From contig OY725501.1 in assembly GCA_963281255.1 (NCBI GenBank), forward strand, positions 2,581,674-2,645,673: DNA of 64,000 nt, read 5' to 3'. Position 1 is the first letter of the stretch. Every line of letters begins with the position of its first letter. The notes beneath the pieces were generated by a model that worked only from the letters and a program-made list of their open reading frames with translations, was not told the origin of the DNA and searched no databases. The DNA comes from Aphrocallistes beatrix. Its lineage: Eukaryota; Porifera; Hexactinellida; Sceptrulophora; Aphrocallistidae. Below are positions 47,341 through 57,028 of this stretch, in pieces. Position numbers and translations under genes: made by a program.

Positions 47341-48127
47341 TACTTACTAACCAACCCCTTGAGAAATAGAGTAGTCTTGAATCAGTGCTATATTGGTAGT
47401 ATCAATAGGTTGTCATAAAACCTCGTTTAGCTGAATATTGTAGGCCATGAGAAATTTCAAATTGTGTTGCCTCATAATAAAAATCGATCGATTCATTATA
47501 ATTTGTCAGCTGTGTGCATTGCTCTTTATTGGAAATGCCAACACTTTCGAATAATGAGAAAGTCTCTTCCATCTCCATAGATTTTCTCCTTTTTTAGTTG
47601 GTTTTAAAACAAGAATTTTTTTGTTGTCAGCCATGTAGTTACTAATATTTTTAGAAACCTAATACAGTAGTTCAATAGGAGTTCAACTGCGAATAAGAGT
47701 TAAGCGACGGTCGAATAAGAGTTAAGCGACTGTCGAATAAGGGTATTTCATATATGAAAAAAACCACCATTAATCCTAATGATAAAAAGTCGAACTATTT
47801 CCTTTTTCAAAAAGTCGAACCATTTCCGCATTACCATCTTAGGTACATGGCAATGGTATTAGGCATTTCAAAACACTCGTTCAATTATATTCAGTAAGTT
47901 TAGGATAGTACGTAGTATATAAAGGATTTTGAGATTTTTCAAGTGTTTTAGGAACTTCATCGATATTAGCCTTCATTAATTAAGTTCATACCAATTGTTT
48001 TTGTATATTTTGGAAAATTATGTCCCGTTTTTCCGATGCTACTATCGATTTACCCAGATTATGAAGTTTAAACAAAAACTGTTTGTATTTGTCAGATACC
48101 ATACCAGTAGCAATGTAAGAAGAGGAG

Positions 48128-48545
48128 ATGGATGTGAAGTTAGCAGCGCGAAAAGTGAGCACGACATAACTGGTTATAACTTTTCGCTTAGGCTGAATAT
48201 CCAGTTCAAATTTGAATCACAGCATTATGAGCGAGGTAGTTTTGTATCATTCCAATTTTTTGTCCCTTTCTTCAAAAACCACTTCACAGTGACTTTGCAA
48301 AAATTCCCGATTTTCACTATACAAATTCATATACAATTTGACTGAGCACGACATAACTGGTTATAACTTTTCGCTTTGGCTGAGTATCCGGTTCAAATTT
48401 GTAACACAGCATTATGAGCGAGGTAGTTTTGTATCATTCCAATTTTTTGTCCCTCTCTTAAAAAAACACTTCACAGTGACTTTGCAAAAATTCCCGATTT
48501 TCACTATACAAATTCATGTACGATTTGAGTTGCATATTTGTAGTA
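48128..48545 (+). repeat. Left TIR: two 187-bp tandem units
   Basis: TGAGCACGACATAACTGGTT recurs at about 48156 and 48343 (187 bp apart). The open frames over these units are a by-product of the repeat. Confidence 0.85.
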
Positions 48546-48722
48546 CACAGTGGAGTTAGGTACAAAATGCTATTGTCATAGATTGTTAATTGTCGTCATT
48601 TGTAGTTAATTTTGGGCGAGTGTTTTAACGTATTCATTATATTGGCTTCTGTGACTATAGCATAATATTCTGATAAATCCAAATAAATATAGTTAATAGT
48701 TAATACGATTATTCTTTGGTTA

Positions 48723-49523
48723 TTGGATAATATTGATAACTTATTCGAATTTCACGCCTATAACATTTCAGTTTTGCATTTACTAATGGGGGTTGATCTT
48801 TGTACATGGCGCAACCACATTGGCATATTCAATTCACGGAAATCTACAAAATCAAGATGCTGCAAAATGATAGCTATTCCTGGATTTGTTACATGCAACA
48901 TTTTGATCTCCATCTTAACAATTCTATCTCTATCCTTACTATTAAAACTCGATTAATATTTGTATATATATATATATGTTACGAATTGATTGAAGAAACT
49001 GCCAGGCGCAGAAAGCTGATTTTTGGCATGTGGGAGTCTTTTGGCTATGGCTCCAGTAAGTTCTGAGCTCAGACGAAAATGTCGACTCATCATGGAATTA
49101 TGACGTCATTGTCACATTTTCAAAAGTTAAGCAACACAGTTATTCGGGCATAACTCAGCCATTATAGGAGATAGAAGGCTGAAATTTTAATAGAATCTGT
49201 ATACTAACATACCTCACATATGATGCGACTTTCATCAAAAAATGATGACTCATCACTTTGTTATGACGTCATCATTACGCATCAAAAATTTTTAAATTCA
49301 CAAATTTGGTGATTTTTCGAGTGATATCGATTAGCACAGTAGGACAGACATATTTAGAGATGTTATCTCCCTTATAATTAACCAATGTGACTCCAGGCGA
49401 CCGAAGGGAGCCTCCGGCGGACACAAAGTGTCCGCCAGCCGCGCAGCGCAAGCAAGCGCGAAGCGCGCTTGTTCCTTATTATTTGCGGAGATGTAGAAGT
49501 GAACCCAGGACCAAGATACAATG
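48723..49523 (+). pseudogene. Upstream exon of the transposase with 2A-like motif, split by an insertion
   Basis: An open frame from ATG 48723 runs into the Helitron-like insertion at 48932/48933. The same frame resumes exactly after it at 49472. It encodes a hydrophobic run and then ICGDVEVNPGPRYN, ending at a possible donor AATG|GTTAGT (49523/49524). GDVEVNPGP (49487-49513) matches the 2A ribosome-skipping signature D-V/I-E-x-N-P-G-P. An acceptor at about 49605 (ATTCAGAG|AATTT) would continue the frame into the 1017-residue ORF. As the sequence stands, the 539-bp insertion breaks this exon. The splice joining is inferred. Confidence 0.55.
48933..49471 (+). mobile_element. Helitron-like element, copy in the Mutator-type transposon
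   Basis: 539 bp, TCCTTACTATT...CGCGCTTG with the GC-rich three-hairpin end, inserted between A (48932) and T (49472) without duplication. Nearly the same length as the copy at 14979-15519. Confidence 0.65.
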
Positions 49524-49657
49524 GTTAGTTATTTTACATATACTACATAATACGTATTATTATTGATGTTTCTAATAATAAGCAATGATATATTTGATTC
49601 AGAGAATTTATTATAGAAACTGGTGATGTCAAGCAAGGTAGCGAGATTGTCTCAAAG

Positions 49658-52600
49658 ATGACCGATGCCTTATCCAAGTTAACTGGTCATGGTTCATTAA
49701 TTCTGAACAATCTCGAATTGCTTAAAACACGAAATTGGCGGGATGCCTCTTCTATCTGGGGTAAGCTGGCAAAATATGTTTATAGAAGAAATCGCTTGCA
49801 ACTACGGGCGAAACTTATGAACATCTGGCGAAACAACAACTGGAATATTAAATCTCAGGTAACACAAGCATTGACACTACCTAAAGATAAATTTACTCTA
49901 CCTATCAGTATCAACATTTCTGAATTACCAGATATTCGTAATCATAACGTGCTTTTCTCCCATTCTGATAATTCACTAGAATCAGACATAAGCTCAATTA
50001 TTAGCATTGAATCCACTGATCAGGTATCTAGTAAAATGCACATAGTTCAGTCGACAAATCGAGGTGAATTTGGATTGACAGGCCAAGAATGGTTCAGAAT
50101 TTTTCCAAATTTTTCAGAAAGTGCTCTGAAGTCAGAATGGACAACCTTATTTAATGAGAAAATTTCCGTTTACTACCCGTTTTGTGTTCTCAAATTTTTA
50201 TACCATCGAATTAACAAAAGCTATTCAAGACGTGGAAGTACATTTCTTATTGCAGCAGCAGTTTGCAAGTTTAGTAATTGTTTCACCTTCAAATTTGAAA
50301 TGGAAACACCGCAAACAAACGCAAGCAATCTTTATCTCGTTAATTATACTGCTACTGGATCAATCTCTGAAGAACATTCATCTAATTTAATTTCGCACAG
50401 CCGACATTTATCTGGAGACAGAAGAGAAGCCACTGCGAAACAGCTTGAACTTTCCAGTCCTTCTAATCTTCATTATTCCCTCTTTGTTGATTCACAAAAT
50501 TTATCCGTTGCCAAAAAAGGAAACTTCAATTATTTACACTCAACCGATGTCATTAGAAAGGTCAAGTCACAGCACTTTGAAAAATCCCGATTTGATAATG
50601 ATATGTGGCAGGACATCATTAGCACCCAAATGTCATATATGAGCACAATCATTGGGAATACTCTTAACGGCTACATTCAATTCATAAGTCATTCCCCATT
50701 CATCATTCACTTGTATAGTGAAGAACAGATAATGTTGTTAAAAAAATTGGAAAAAGAATCTTTTGCATTACATTTAGATGCCACTGGTTCAGTTATCAGG
50801 AAATTAGATCATTTGGGAAAAAGAATCCTCTATTACGCTATCTCAGTAAAGCATCCTCTATCACATGTAAGCCCAATTCCACTTGCTGAGATGGTATCTA
50901 GCGAGCAGACAAACATAGAAATTTCACATTTGCTTAACCGATGGTTATATGACGTAAAGAAGGTGACGAGTAGCGAGATATTACCAAATAAAGTTGAAGT
51001 AGACTTTAGTTGGGCCATGCTACATGGTGTCTGCAATGCCTTTAACAAACAAAACTTAGAATGGTATTTAAATAAATGTTGGGAAACTATTCACAAGAGC
51101 AATTCTACTAATTCAATAAAAGTAATAATACACATATGCTCGGCACACATAATGAATCGGTTTAGCTATAAACTAAGTTCTAAGTTCAGGATGGATAAAC
51201 AGAGGAAACAAAAGATCGTGTTCATAATGGCTCGAATGACGAGTTGTACAACGATGGATGAAATGAATCAGTTATTTGGCGCATTGAGTATGGTATGTTT
51301 ATCAAAAAAGATCTATCCAAAAATTGAAGAATCTTTTGATAAACTTAACAGTTCTATTTGTCTTGATAAGGAGTTCGATTTTGATCTCGAAAATATCACA
51401 GAACTAGATGAATCATTACCCAATGAAATGGGAGATAGCAAAACATACAAATCAAGATCTCCATTTGGTATACATTTTCAGAATGAATTAATGAACTGCA
51501 AGACGCTTGTTGGCATATTTGAAATGGAAGAACAGAATGAAAGCACTCCTAAAAACAACTACTACTTTCCAGATTTACCATCATTTCTTGTAACTCATTA
51601 CATGCCAGTTTGTCCCCTCTGGTCAGGTATTATACTAGGCCCATCCTTGCACCCAGGTCAATATCACGTGACATCCACGAATGCAATTGCAGAAAACTGG
51701 ATGAGAATTGTAAAGATAACAATTTTACACAAACAATGCAAACTAAGACCGGGAGATTTCATTCGCAAATTAAGGGAAGGTATTGTTGGTAGAATAAAGG
51801 CATTCGAATTTGCATTCAATCCATTGAGCCTTAAAGTTCTCAAGAGACAAAAAACACAACAACCAAAAGATTATGATCAAATTGATGAAATGTGGAAGAA
51901 GAAGAAACCAAGACAGACATACTTCAAACCAGGAAAGCCAATGAACTCTAACAAACAAGCTTCACTTAAAAAGTTCAAGAATCCAAGACACGGAAAACTT
52001 AATCATTTGCCTTCCATAATGGTCACTAGCCCTCAGGTCAACTCAAAGGCCGTAACATTGTACACTGATTTGTCTAATGACGATTCTATTCCAGATGAAA
52101 CTCTCTCTATAATAGATGTAAAAACCTATTATCATGGAGAATTCAAGACTGTAACTCCGAGTTGGCAAAGGGAAAAGTGCAAGGTGATAAGACTAACATT
52201 TACAACAGGAATAATATATGAAAATGAAGCCGCTGATAAATCTCTTGAGATTCGACAATTAATTCCTACAAAAGAAAAAAGGATTTCACCTGATGGGAAT
52301 TGCTTGTTTCGCTCTTTATCATATATAATTACTGGAACAGATTACAATCATAAAGAAATACGGGAGTTAATAATTGATAAAATGAAGGGCGAATATAGGA
52401 AATTAGCCACCAATTACGTTCAAGCTCGAAAAGATTTATTGCCAGAGGAACGTTGCAATTCGATTGAAGATTATCTGAAAGCAAGCAAAATGGACCGAGT
52501 AGGATCTTGGGGTACAGACCTAGAAATATTTTTAGCAGCTATCATCCTGAGAACAGATATCTTTGTCTACAATGATGAGGACCAATCCTGGTTGAAATTC

Positions 52601-52711
52601 TCAGGACATGGATTCATTGATGCTAAATCTACACATGATTTAACAGAACGCAAGAGCCACTTTCAGCCTGTCATCAAGGTTAACACCAGAACTCAAGGGC
52701 TTTCAAAATAA
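49658..52711 (+). CDS. Mutator-like transposase fused to an OTU protease
   Basis: 1017 residues without a stop. A Cys/His-rich part at about 185-215 (YPFCVLKFLYHR ... AAVCKFSNC) may be a zinc DNA-binding domain. Candidate catalytic acidic residues are Asp374 (LHLDATG), Asp449 (VEVDFSWAMLHG) and Glu679 (NAIAENWMRIVK), with a Cys-x2-His (HICSAHIMNRF) between the last two, as in Mutator-like enzymes. A Lys/Arg-rich linker (about 725-790) leads to an OTU domain with Asp879 and Cys882 in DGNCLFRS and His1001 in SHFQPV. ATG 49658 is the first Met of this exon. The frame is open upstream to about 49605, where an upstream exon may join. The TIRs of the same element flank it. Family placement is from motif spacing and the 9-bp duplication. 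Confidence 0.75.
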   Translation: MTDALSKLTGHGSLILNNLELLKTRNWRDASSIWGKLAKYVYRRNRLQLRAKLMNIWRNNNWNIKSQVTQALTLPKDKFTLPISINISELPDIRNHNVLFSHSDNSLESDISSIISIESTDQVSSKMHIVQSTNRGEFGLTGQEWFRIFPNFSESALKSEWTTLFNEKISVYYPFCVLKFLYHRINKSYSRRGSTFLIAAAVCKFSNCFTFKFEMETPQTNASNLYLVNYTATGSISEEHSSNLISHSRHLSGDRREATAKQLELSSPSNLHYSLFVDSQNLSVAKKGNFNYLHSTDVIRKVKSQHFEKSRFDNDMWQDIISTQMSYMSTIIGNTLNGYIQFISHSPFIIHLYSEEQIMLLKKLEKESFALHLDATGSVIRKLDHLGKRILYYAISVKHPLSHVSPIPLAEMVSSEQTNIEISHLLNRWLYDVKKVTSSEILPNKVEVDFSWAMLHGVCNAFNKQNLEWYLNKCWETIHKSNSTNSIKVIIHICSAHIMNRFSYKLSSKFRMDKQRKQKIVFIMARMTSCTTMDEMNQLFGALSMVCLSKKIYPKIEESFDKLNSSICLDKEFDFDLENITELDESLPNEMGDSKTYKSRSPFGIHFQNELMNCKTLVGIFEMEEQNESTPKNNYYFPDLPSFLVTHYMPVCPLWSGIILGPSLHPGQYHVTSTNAIAENWMRIVKITILHKQCKLRPGDFIRKLREGIVGRIKAFEFAFNPLSLKVLKRQKTQQPKDYDQIDEMWKKKKPRQTYFKPGKPMNSNKQASLKKFKNPRHGKLNHLPSIMVTSPQVNSKAVTLYTDLSNDDSIPDETLSIIDVKTYYHGEFKTVTPSWQREKCKVIRLTFTTGIIYENEAADKSLEIRQLIPTKEKRISPDGNCLFRSLSYIITGTDYNHKEIRELIIDKMKGEYRKLATNYVQARKDLLPEERCNSIEDYLKASKMDRVGSWGTDLEIFLAAIILRTDIFVYNDEDQSWLKFSGHGFIDAKSTHDLTERKSHFQPVIKVNTRTQGLSK

Positions 52712-52809
52712 GAAGTTTAGTTCCATAGTAAATATACTATGAAGTTAGTCACATAGAAATTTAGAACTAGTACACAATTATATTGCAATTCTGATTCAGC
52801 GCGTCAAGA

Positions 52810-53406
52810 ATAGAAATATTAGCATATTCATAAATTTGTATTGTGAAAATCGGGAATTTTTGCAAAGTCACTGTGAAGTGGTTTTTGAAGAAAGGGACAA
52901 AAAATTGGAAAAATACAAAACTACCTCGCTCATAATGCTGTGATACAAATTTGAACAGGATATTCAGCCTAAGCGAAAAGTTATAACCAGTTATGTCGTG
53001 CTCAGTCAAATTGTATATGAATTTGTATAGTGAAAATCGGGAATTTTTGCAAAGTCACTGTGAAGTGGTTTTTGAAGAAAGGGACAAAAAATTGGAAAAA
53101 TACAAAACTACCTCGCTCATAATGCTGTGATACAAATTTGAACTGGATATTCAGCCTAAGCGAAAAGTTATAACCAGTTATGTCGTGCTCAGTCAAATCG
53201 TATATGAATTTGTATAGTGAAAATCGGGAAATTTTGCAAAGTCACTGTGAAGTGGTTTTTGAAGAAAGGGACAAAAAATTGGAAAAATACAAAACTACCT
53301 CGCTCATAATGCAGTGATACAATTTTGAACTGGATATTCAGCCTAAGTGAAAAGTTATAACCAGTTATGTCGTGCTCACTTTTCGCGCTGCTAACTTCAC
53401 ATCCAT
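52810..53406 (-). repeat. Right TIR: three 187-bp tandem units
   Basis: Reverse-oriented copies of the left units. TTATGTCGTGCTCA recurs at about 52991, 53178 and 53365. The unit number differs from the left arm, as is common in Foldback elements. Confidence 0.85.
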
Positions 53407-53415
53407 GAAGAGGAG

Positions 53416-53942
53416 TGGTGTTTAAATGGTGCAATAAAGAAGATTGGAGCAATTTTCTTCAGTTTGGGGTAGGAATAAAGTTAAAGGTGTTTGTTGGAGA
53501 TTTTTAATTGGGTTTGGTAGAAAACAAGGTGGATTGCTAAACCCTGTATATTTTAACTGTGATAGTCGACTTTGAGCGATTCGATATCTCTATGGAATTT
53601 TTTAAATAAACAGATTAATACTAGAATGTTTGGAAAATGCATGCAACCTCCTAGGAGTTAGTCGTGCATGTACTAGGGGCTTATAAATATCATATGTAGT
53701 ATATCCTCATGCAGATGAACGTATTTAATAAATGCTGAATACAGTATCAATATGGAACATTTGATTAAATATTCACATTCCTCCTCTAGTAGTAATGCAA
53801 GATGCCAACCTCCGCAAGGAAAAAATAGGGACATAAGTATTTTAGCGGGACATTGTATATTTGTATTAGTCCTATACACTGAAAAGCGGGACAATTCCAC
53901 TTTTTGGAATATTTTCGCGGGACAGTTGGCAAGTATGGTTTA
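53416..53942. other. Intergenic stretch
   Basis: No gene recognised between the transposon and the RING/TRAF remnant. Confidence 0.4.
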
Positions 53943-54405
53943 ATGGCTGATGACATCCTAGAATTGCTATATGTGGAGAATGCGCGTCTAAAACAGTATA
54001 TTGTGGGTACAGGAGGAATATGCTATTTAGAAAATTGAATGCTGTTGAAGAGGGGTTGGTATTGTGTCATGTTTGTGAAGGTATTCTGCGAGATCCAAAC
54101 ATATATCAGGGAGAAATAACCTGTCTCCATTGCGCACCTAATGATGTCCCCCTCACCATGTAAATAGAGTAGTTAACGTTGTACTGAACTCAGTCTAATG
54201 CCCCCTGGCCGGAAGAAGAATGTGGATATATCAAAATATTGTGTGCTTGCAACAGTCTGGTGGAGAGAAAGGATATTACAAAACACTTTCTAAATGCAAG
54301 TTAAGAAAAGTGAGATGCGATTATTGCAATGAGACCTGCAGTGCTGAAGAGATGGCTACGCACTTGGATGAATTCCTTCACTTCCCAACTGTTTTTTTGA
54401 TTTGA
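53943..54405 (+). pseudogene. RING/TRAF-type zinc-finger remnant
   Basis: Three short pieces in different frames: MADDILELLYVENARLKQYI from 53943 (stops at TGA by 54035); LCHVCEGILRDPN...CLHC (54020-54163), a degenerate RING-like CxxC...CxxC segment followed by an AT|GTAAAT donor-like site; and a double TRAF-type zinc-finger segment split between two frames (ILCACNSLVERKDITKHFL to about 54295, then CKLRKVRCDYCNETCSAEEM from about 54293). The frame changes suggest decay, although unrecognised introns could explain the first break. The coiled-coil/NHL gene starts 650 bp downstream on the same strand and could be the rest of the ancestral gene. Confidence 0.5.
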
Positions 54406-55049
54406 GTAATTAGGGGGGGTGGGCATTCGATTGTCCAAGAGTTAGAAGACCAACGTTAATGCAGGGCATAGTCATGAATTTGGATTGGGGGTCATAAGCG
54501 AACGAAGCGAGCAAATAAGGAATTTTCGGGGCTTGGCCCCCAGAAAATTTTAGAATCTTAGATGCTGAAAAGTGGATCTACAGCTATCCTAACCATTTAT
54601 TTTGATCTAATCTATCTTATTTTTCATTCTTTTTGAAGCATAAAAATCAAGATAAAAAGTAGAAAGAAACTTAATGACTTAAAGGAAATAAACGGAATAT
54701 ATCCGGACTCCATCCCTTGAATGAACGGATGGAGTTGACGTTAGGAGGTTAAAGTGAACGAACCGAACGGGTGTCAAGTTGAGTTGAGCACAATTGCGCT
54801 GTTTTCACACCGTTCGCGAACCTTCCATTGCCTAGATAGGGTTTATATATTTTGCGGAGTTGACTGTACTTTGTTTATTATACTACGTAGTACTACATGG
54901 TTTCTAAAGCTTGTCTGGTCCCTATATACGTAAAGTAATGGAATAGAATTGATGTAAAATTACGGACATTTTATGGTAACTTTATATTCTAGGCAGATAC
55001 ATATACCGTAGTATATATTGGTATGCATAGCAGTTGTGTTTAAAATTGA
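54406..55049. other. 5' region of the NHL gene with hAT-like fragment
   Basis: 54490-54590 resembles the interior of the hAT at 45626-46067 (TTTTA-AATCTTAGATGCT, CTACAGCTAT). The remainder is AT-rich, and no promoter element could be assigned. Confidence 0.4.
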
Positions 55050-56465
55050 ATGGCATCAAAATATATTTCACCTACAGAAGAAAATGAGAGAAGTTTCAAC
55101 CAACTGGAACATAAAATCATTTCGACTTTTCAGAAATTAATAGAACATGTAGAAAAACGAAGAGATAAATTGTTAACAGAATTGAAACATCTTAAATGTG
55201 AACTTGATTGTAGAATTGCAGTTACGCTTCAAAACATTAGTAATCTAGAAAATGTCAGAAAAGGGATTGAATCATTGGAAGTAGAAGGAAACGAAACTTC
55301 TGACACAATTCAGGCCAGCCTTTATCCAATAATTACCAAGATAGAGGAACTAGAAAAACAGATTCCGTTACTCAATTGTACTTTTGAGTGCAACCTCAAT
55401 CCTCTTAAAGACGAAATTGATAATTTAGGGAAATTATTAAGTGTTAAAAAAAAGTCTGTAGTTGTAAAGCCAGCACCAACAACATATGCAGAAATTAATG
55501 ACTTATCCCCACAGTATGAACTGCCCCCCATCCCCGGGAGAAAGGCACCTCCATTGCCTCCACCAAGGTCCCAAAGGATAACCCAAATCGAACGTGCTAG
55601 ATCCCAATCTCTGACACTAGAAAAATCCTATGAAGATGATCCTAAATCCCTGACCACCAGTTCTCCGTCTCGATATAATGAGACTAAAGGGTCTGCTTTT
55701 TGCTACGGAGATGGAAGCCGTATAAGCAATCCCAAGTCCACCTGTTACGATAGAGTCGCTAAGAAGGTGTACATTATATCGTATGATGATCCCAAAGTGT
55801 GCGTTTTCTCCTCGGACGGAAAGTTTATAAAAGAGTTTGGTGAGAAAGAGCTTCAAGGGCCAGTTGGCATATGCGTCTTCCAGAAGAATGTTTATGTTGC
55901 AGATGAAAAACTAAACACAATCTTCAAGTTCAATACCGAAGACTTTCATTTAACAAGAAAGAAGTTATTTATAAGGGGATCCAGTCCGCATCAATTGGGC
56001 CTATTCCGAGGTATCACTATGGACCGAATGTCTCAGATCCATGTAGTAGATAACGAGAACCATCGCATCAGTGTACTAAACAGCGATCTCAACAACCTCA
56101 GAGTGTATGGACAAGATTACCTACAGCATCCCAAAGATATATGTACTTCTAACATCATCTATGTTCTGGACTTAAGTTACCCTCACTGTCTACACGGGAT
56201 TTCATGGGAAGGAAACAAAATACTCTCTATCATAAACCACGACGAGATTGACACTCCACTCTACTTCTGCATTGTGCCTAATGGAAACTTCATAATTAGC
56301 GGAGTATTTGAGCAGAATTTGAAGGTTTTCTCTGAAGAAGGAACATATCTGTATACAACTGAAGTCAAAGCACGGAAACCTCGAGGAATATGCCTGATAG
56401 ATAAGGATACGATTGCGTGTGCATATGCTGAAGGAAAGTATGTTATTTACAACATTAAAATTTAA
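55050..56465 (+). CDS. Coiled-coil / proline-rich / NHL beta-propeller protein
   Basis: 471 residues in one exon. ATG 55050 directly follows an in-frame TGA, so the start is secure unless an upstream exon is spliced in. Residues about 10-140 are a coiled coil of the TRIM type. TYAEI (about 149) and PPIPGRKAPPLPPPR (about 158-172) form a linker. The latter fits both SH3-ligand classes (RxxPxxP and PxxPxR). Residues about 215-471 form an NHL-like propeller with recurring motifs such as LQGPVGICV..NVYVADE and ITMDRMSQIHVVDNENHRI. A RING/TRAF-finger remnant lies upstream. The combination suggests a cytoplasmic adaptor linking SH2/SH3 signalling to an NHL platform (inference). Confidence 0.8.
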   Translation: MASKYISPTEENERSFNQLEHKIISTFQKLIEHVEKRRDKLLTELKHLKCELDCRIAVTLQNISNLENVRKGIESLEVEGNETSDTIQASLYPIITKIEELEKQIPLLNCTFECNLNPLKDEIDNLGKLLSVKKKSVVVKPAPTTYAEINDLSPQYELPPIPGRKAPPLPPPRSQRITQIERARSQSLTLEKSYEDDPKSLTTSSPSRYNETKGSAFCYGDGSRISNPKSTCYDRVAKKVYIISYDDPKVCVFSSDGKFIKEFGEKELQGPVGICVFQKNVYVADEKLNTIFKFNTEDFHLTRKKLFIRGSSPHQLGLFRGITMDRMSQIHVVDNENHRISVLNSDLNNLRVYGQDYLQHPKDICTSNIIYVLDLSYPHCLHGISWEGNKILSIINHDEIDTPLYFCIVPNGNFIISGVFEQNLKVFSEEGTYLYTTEVKARKPRGICLIDKDTIACAYAEGKYVIYNIKI

Positions 56466-57028
56466 AAACAGCTGAACTATACTCAGATTGTTTATGTTGT
56501 GAGAGAATTCATATTTGTTCCTATATGATCTTAATATAGTCGGTATACTTGTATGTATGTATACATATATGAAAGTACTGTGTGTTGTTTTTGAGTATGC
56601 ATGCAATAGTATAATGTGTTATTTTACTGTATTTCTAGTATACATGAACTAGATTGTTAGATTTTGAGAACAAATTAAGGGACTAGCGAAGCTGAGTTTC
56701 AGAAAATCTACACCAATGCACAATGATAACCACCAAAAGCTTCCCTTGATAGTGAATTTTATCCAATTTATGAAGTCACTAAGCTTTTCATTTGCCACTG
56801 ACTAGAACGAACTTGGAGGTTACATTTCACTTGTTCCACACCCTTAACAAGGACTCTTCACTCGTTTGAGTTGCACGGTTTTCAGTATAACATAGGTTTT
56901 CCCCAGTCAAAAATATCAACCCTCGATTGATCTATATTTTCCAAAAATATTTGGAAACAAAACACCGATTTTGTGGGAGCGTTTTATTGAAAATGTTATT
57001 CCGGAGTTCACGTAGACCTAATTAGGCA

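Larger units (their letters stand above)
45291..47838. mobile_element. TIR element with tandem 21-22-bp subterminal repeats, no transposase
   Basis: Left end GTGGTATGGTGGAAATAGTT and right end ATTTCCGCATTACCAT are inverted relatives. GGAAATAGTTCG occurs three times at the left, followed by five copies of TTATTCGACAGTCGCTTAAC at 45390-45490. Two or three copies occur in reverse at 47695-47745. Flanks CTTACGTAG and CTTAGGTAC match at 7 of 9, suggesting an old 9-bp duplication as in Mutator-type elements. A hAT (45626-46067) and a pogo-like fragment (about 47213-47340) are nested. The rest of the interior (46080-47200) shows no gene I recognise. Confidence 0.55.
48128..53406 (+). mobile_element. 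Foldback/Mutator-type transposon with OTU transposase
   Basis: 5279 bp, perfect 9-bp target duplication GAAGAGGAG (48119-48127, 53407-53415). The ends are inverted (ATGGATGTGAAGTTAGCAGC ...). The arms are tandem arrays of a 187-bp unit: two copies at left (to about 48545) and three at right (about 52810-53406), giving a Foldback (FB/NOF-like) architecture. Nine-bp duplications are typical of the Mutator superfamily. It encodes a 1017-residue transposase plus an upstream exon. A Helitron-like element has inserted at 48933-49471. Confidence 0.88.

Noticed and set aside
48338-48559. Repeated open frames in the 187-bp units (also 52767-53452)
   Set aside because: The same peptide recurs because the DNA repeat is tandem and inverted. 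It is TIR sequence, not a gene.
49480-49523. 2A motif as part of a virus or LINE
   Set aside because: No reverse transcriptase, endonuclease or viral protein is visible nearby, and the motif lies in frame with the element's own upstream exon. A small LINE fragment cannot be fully excluded.
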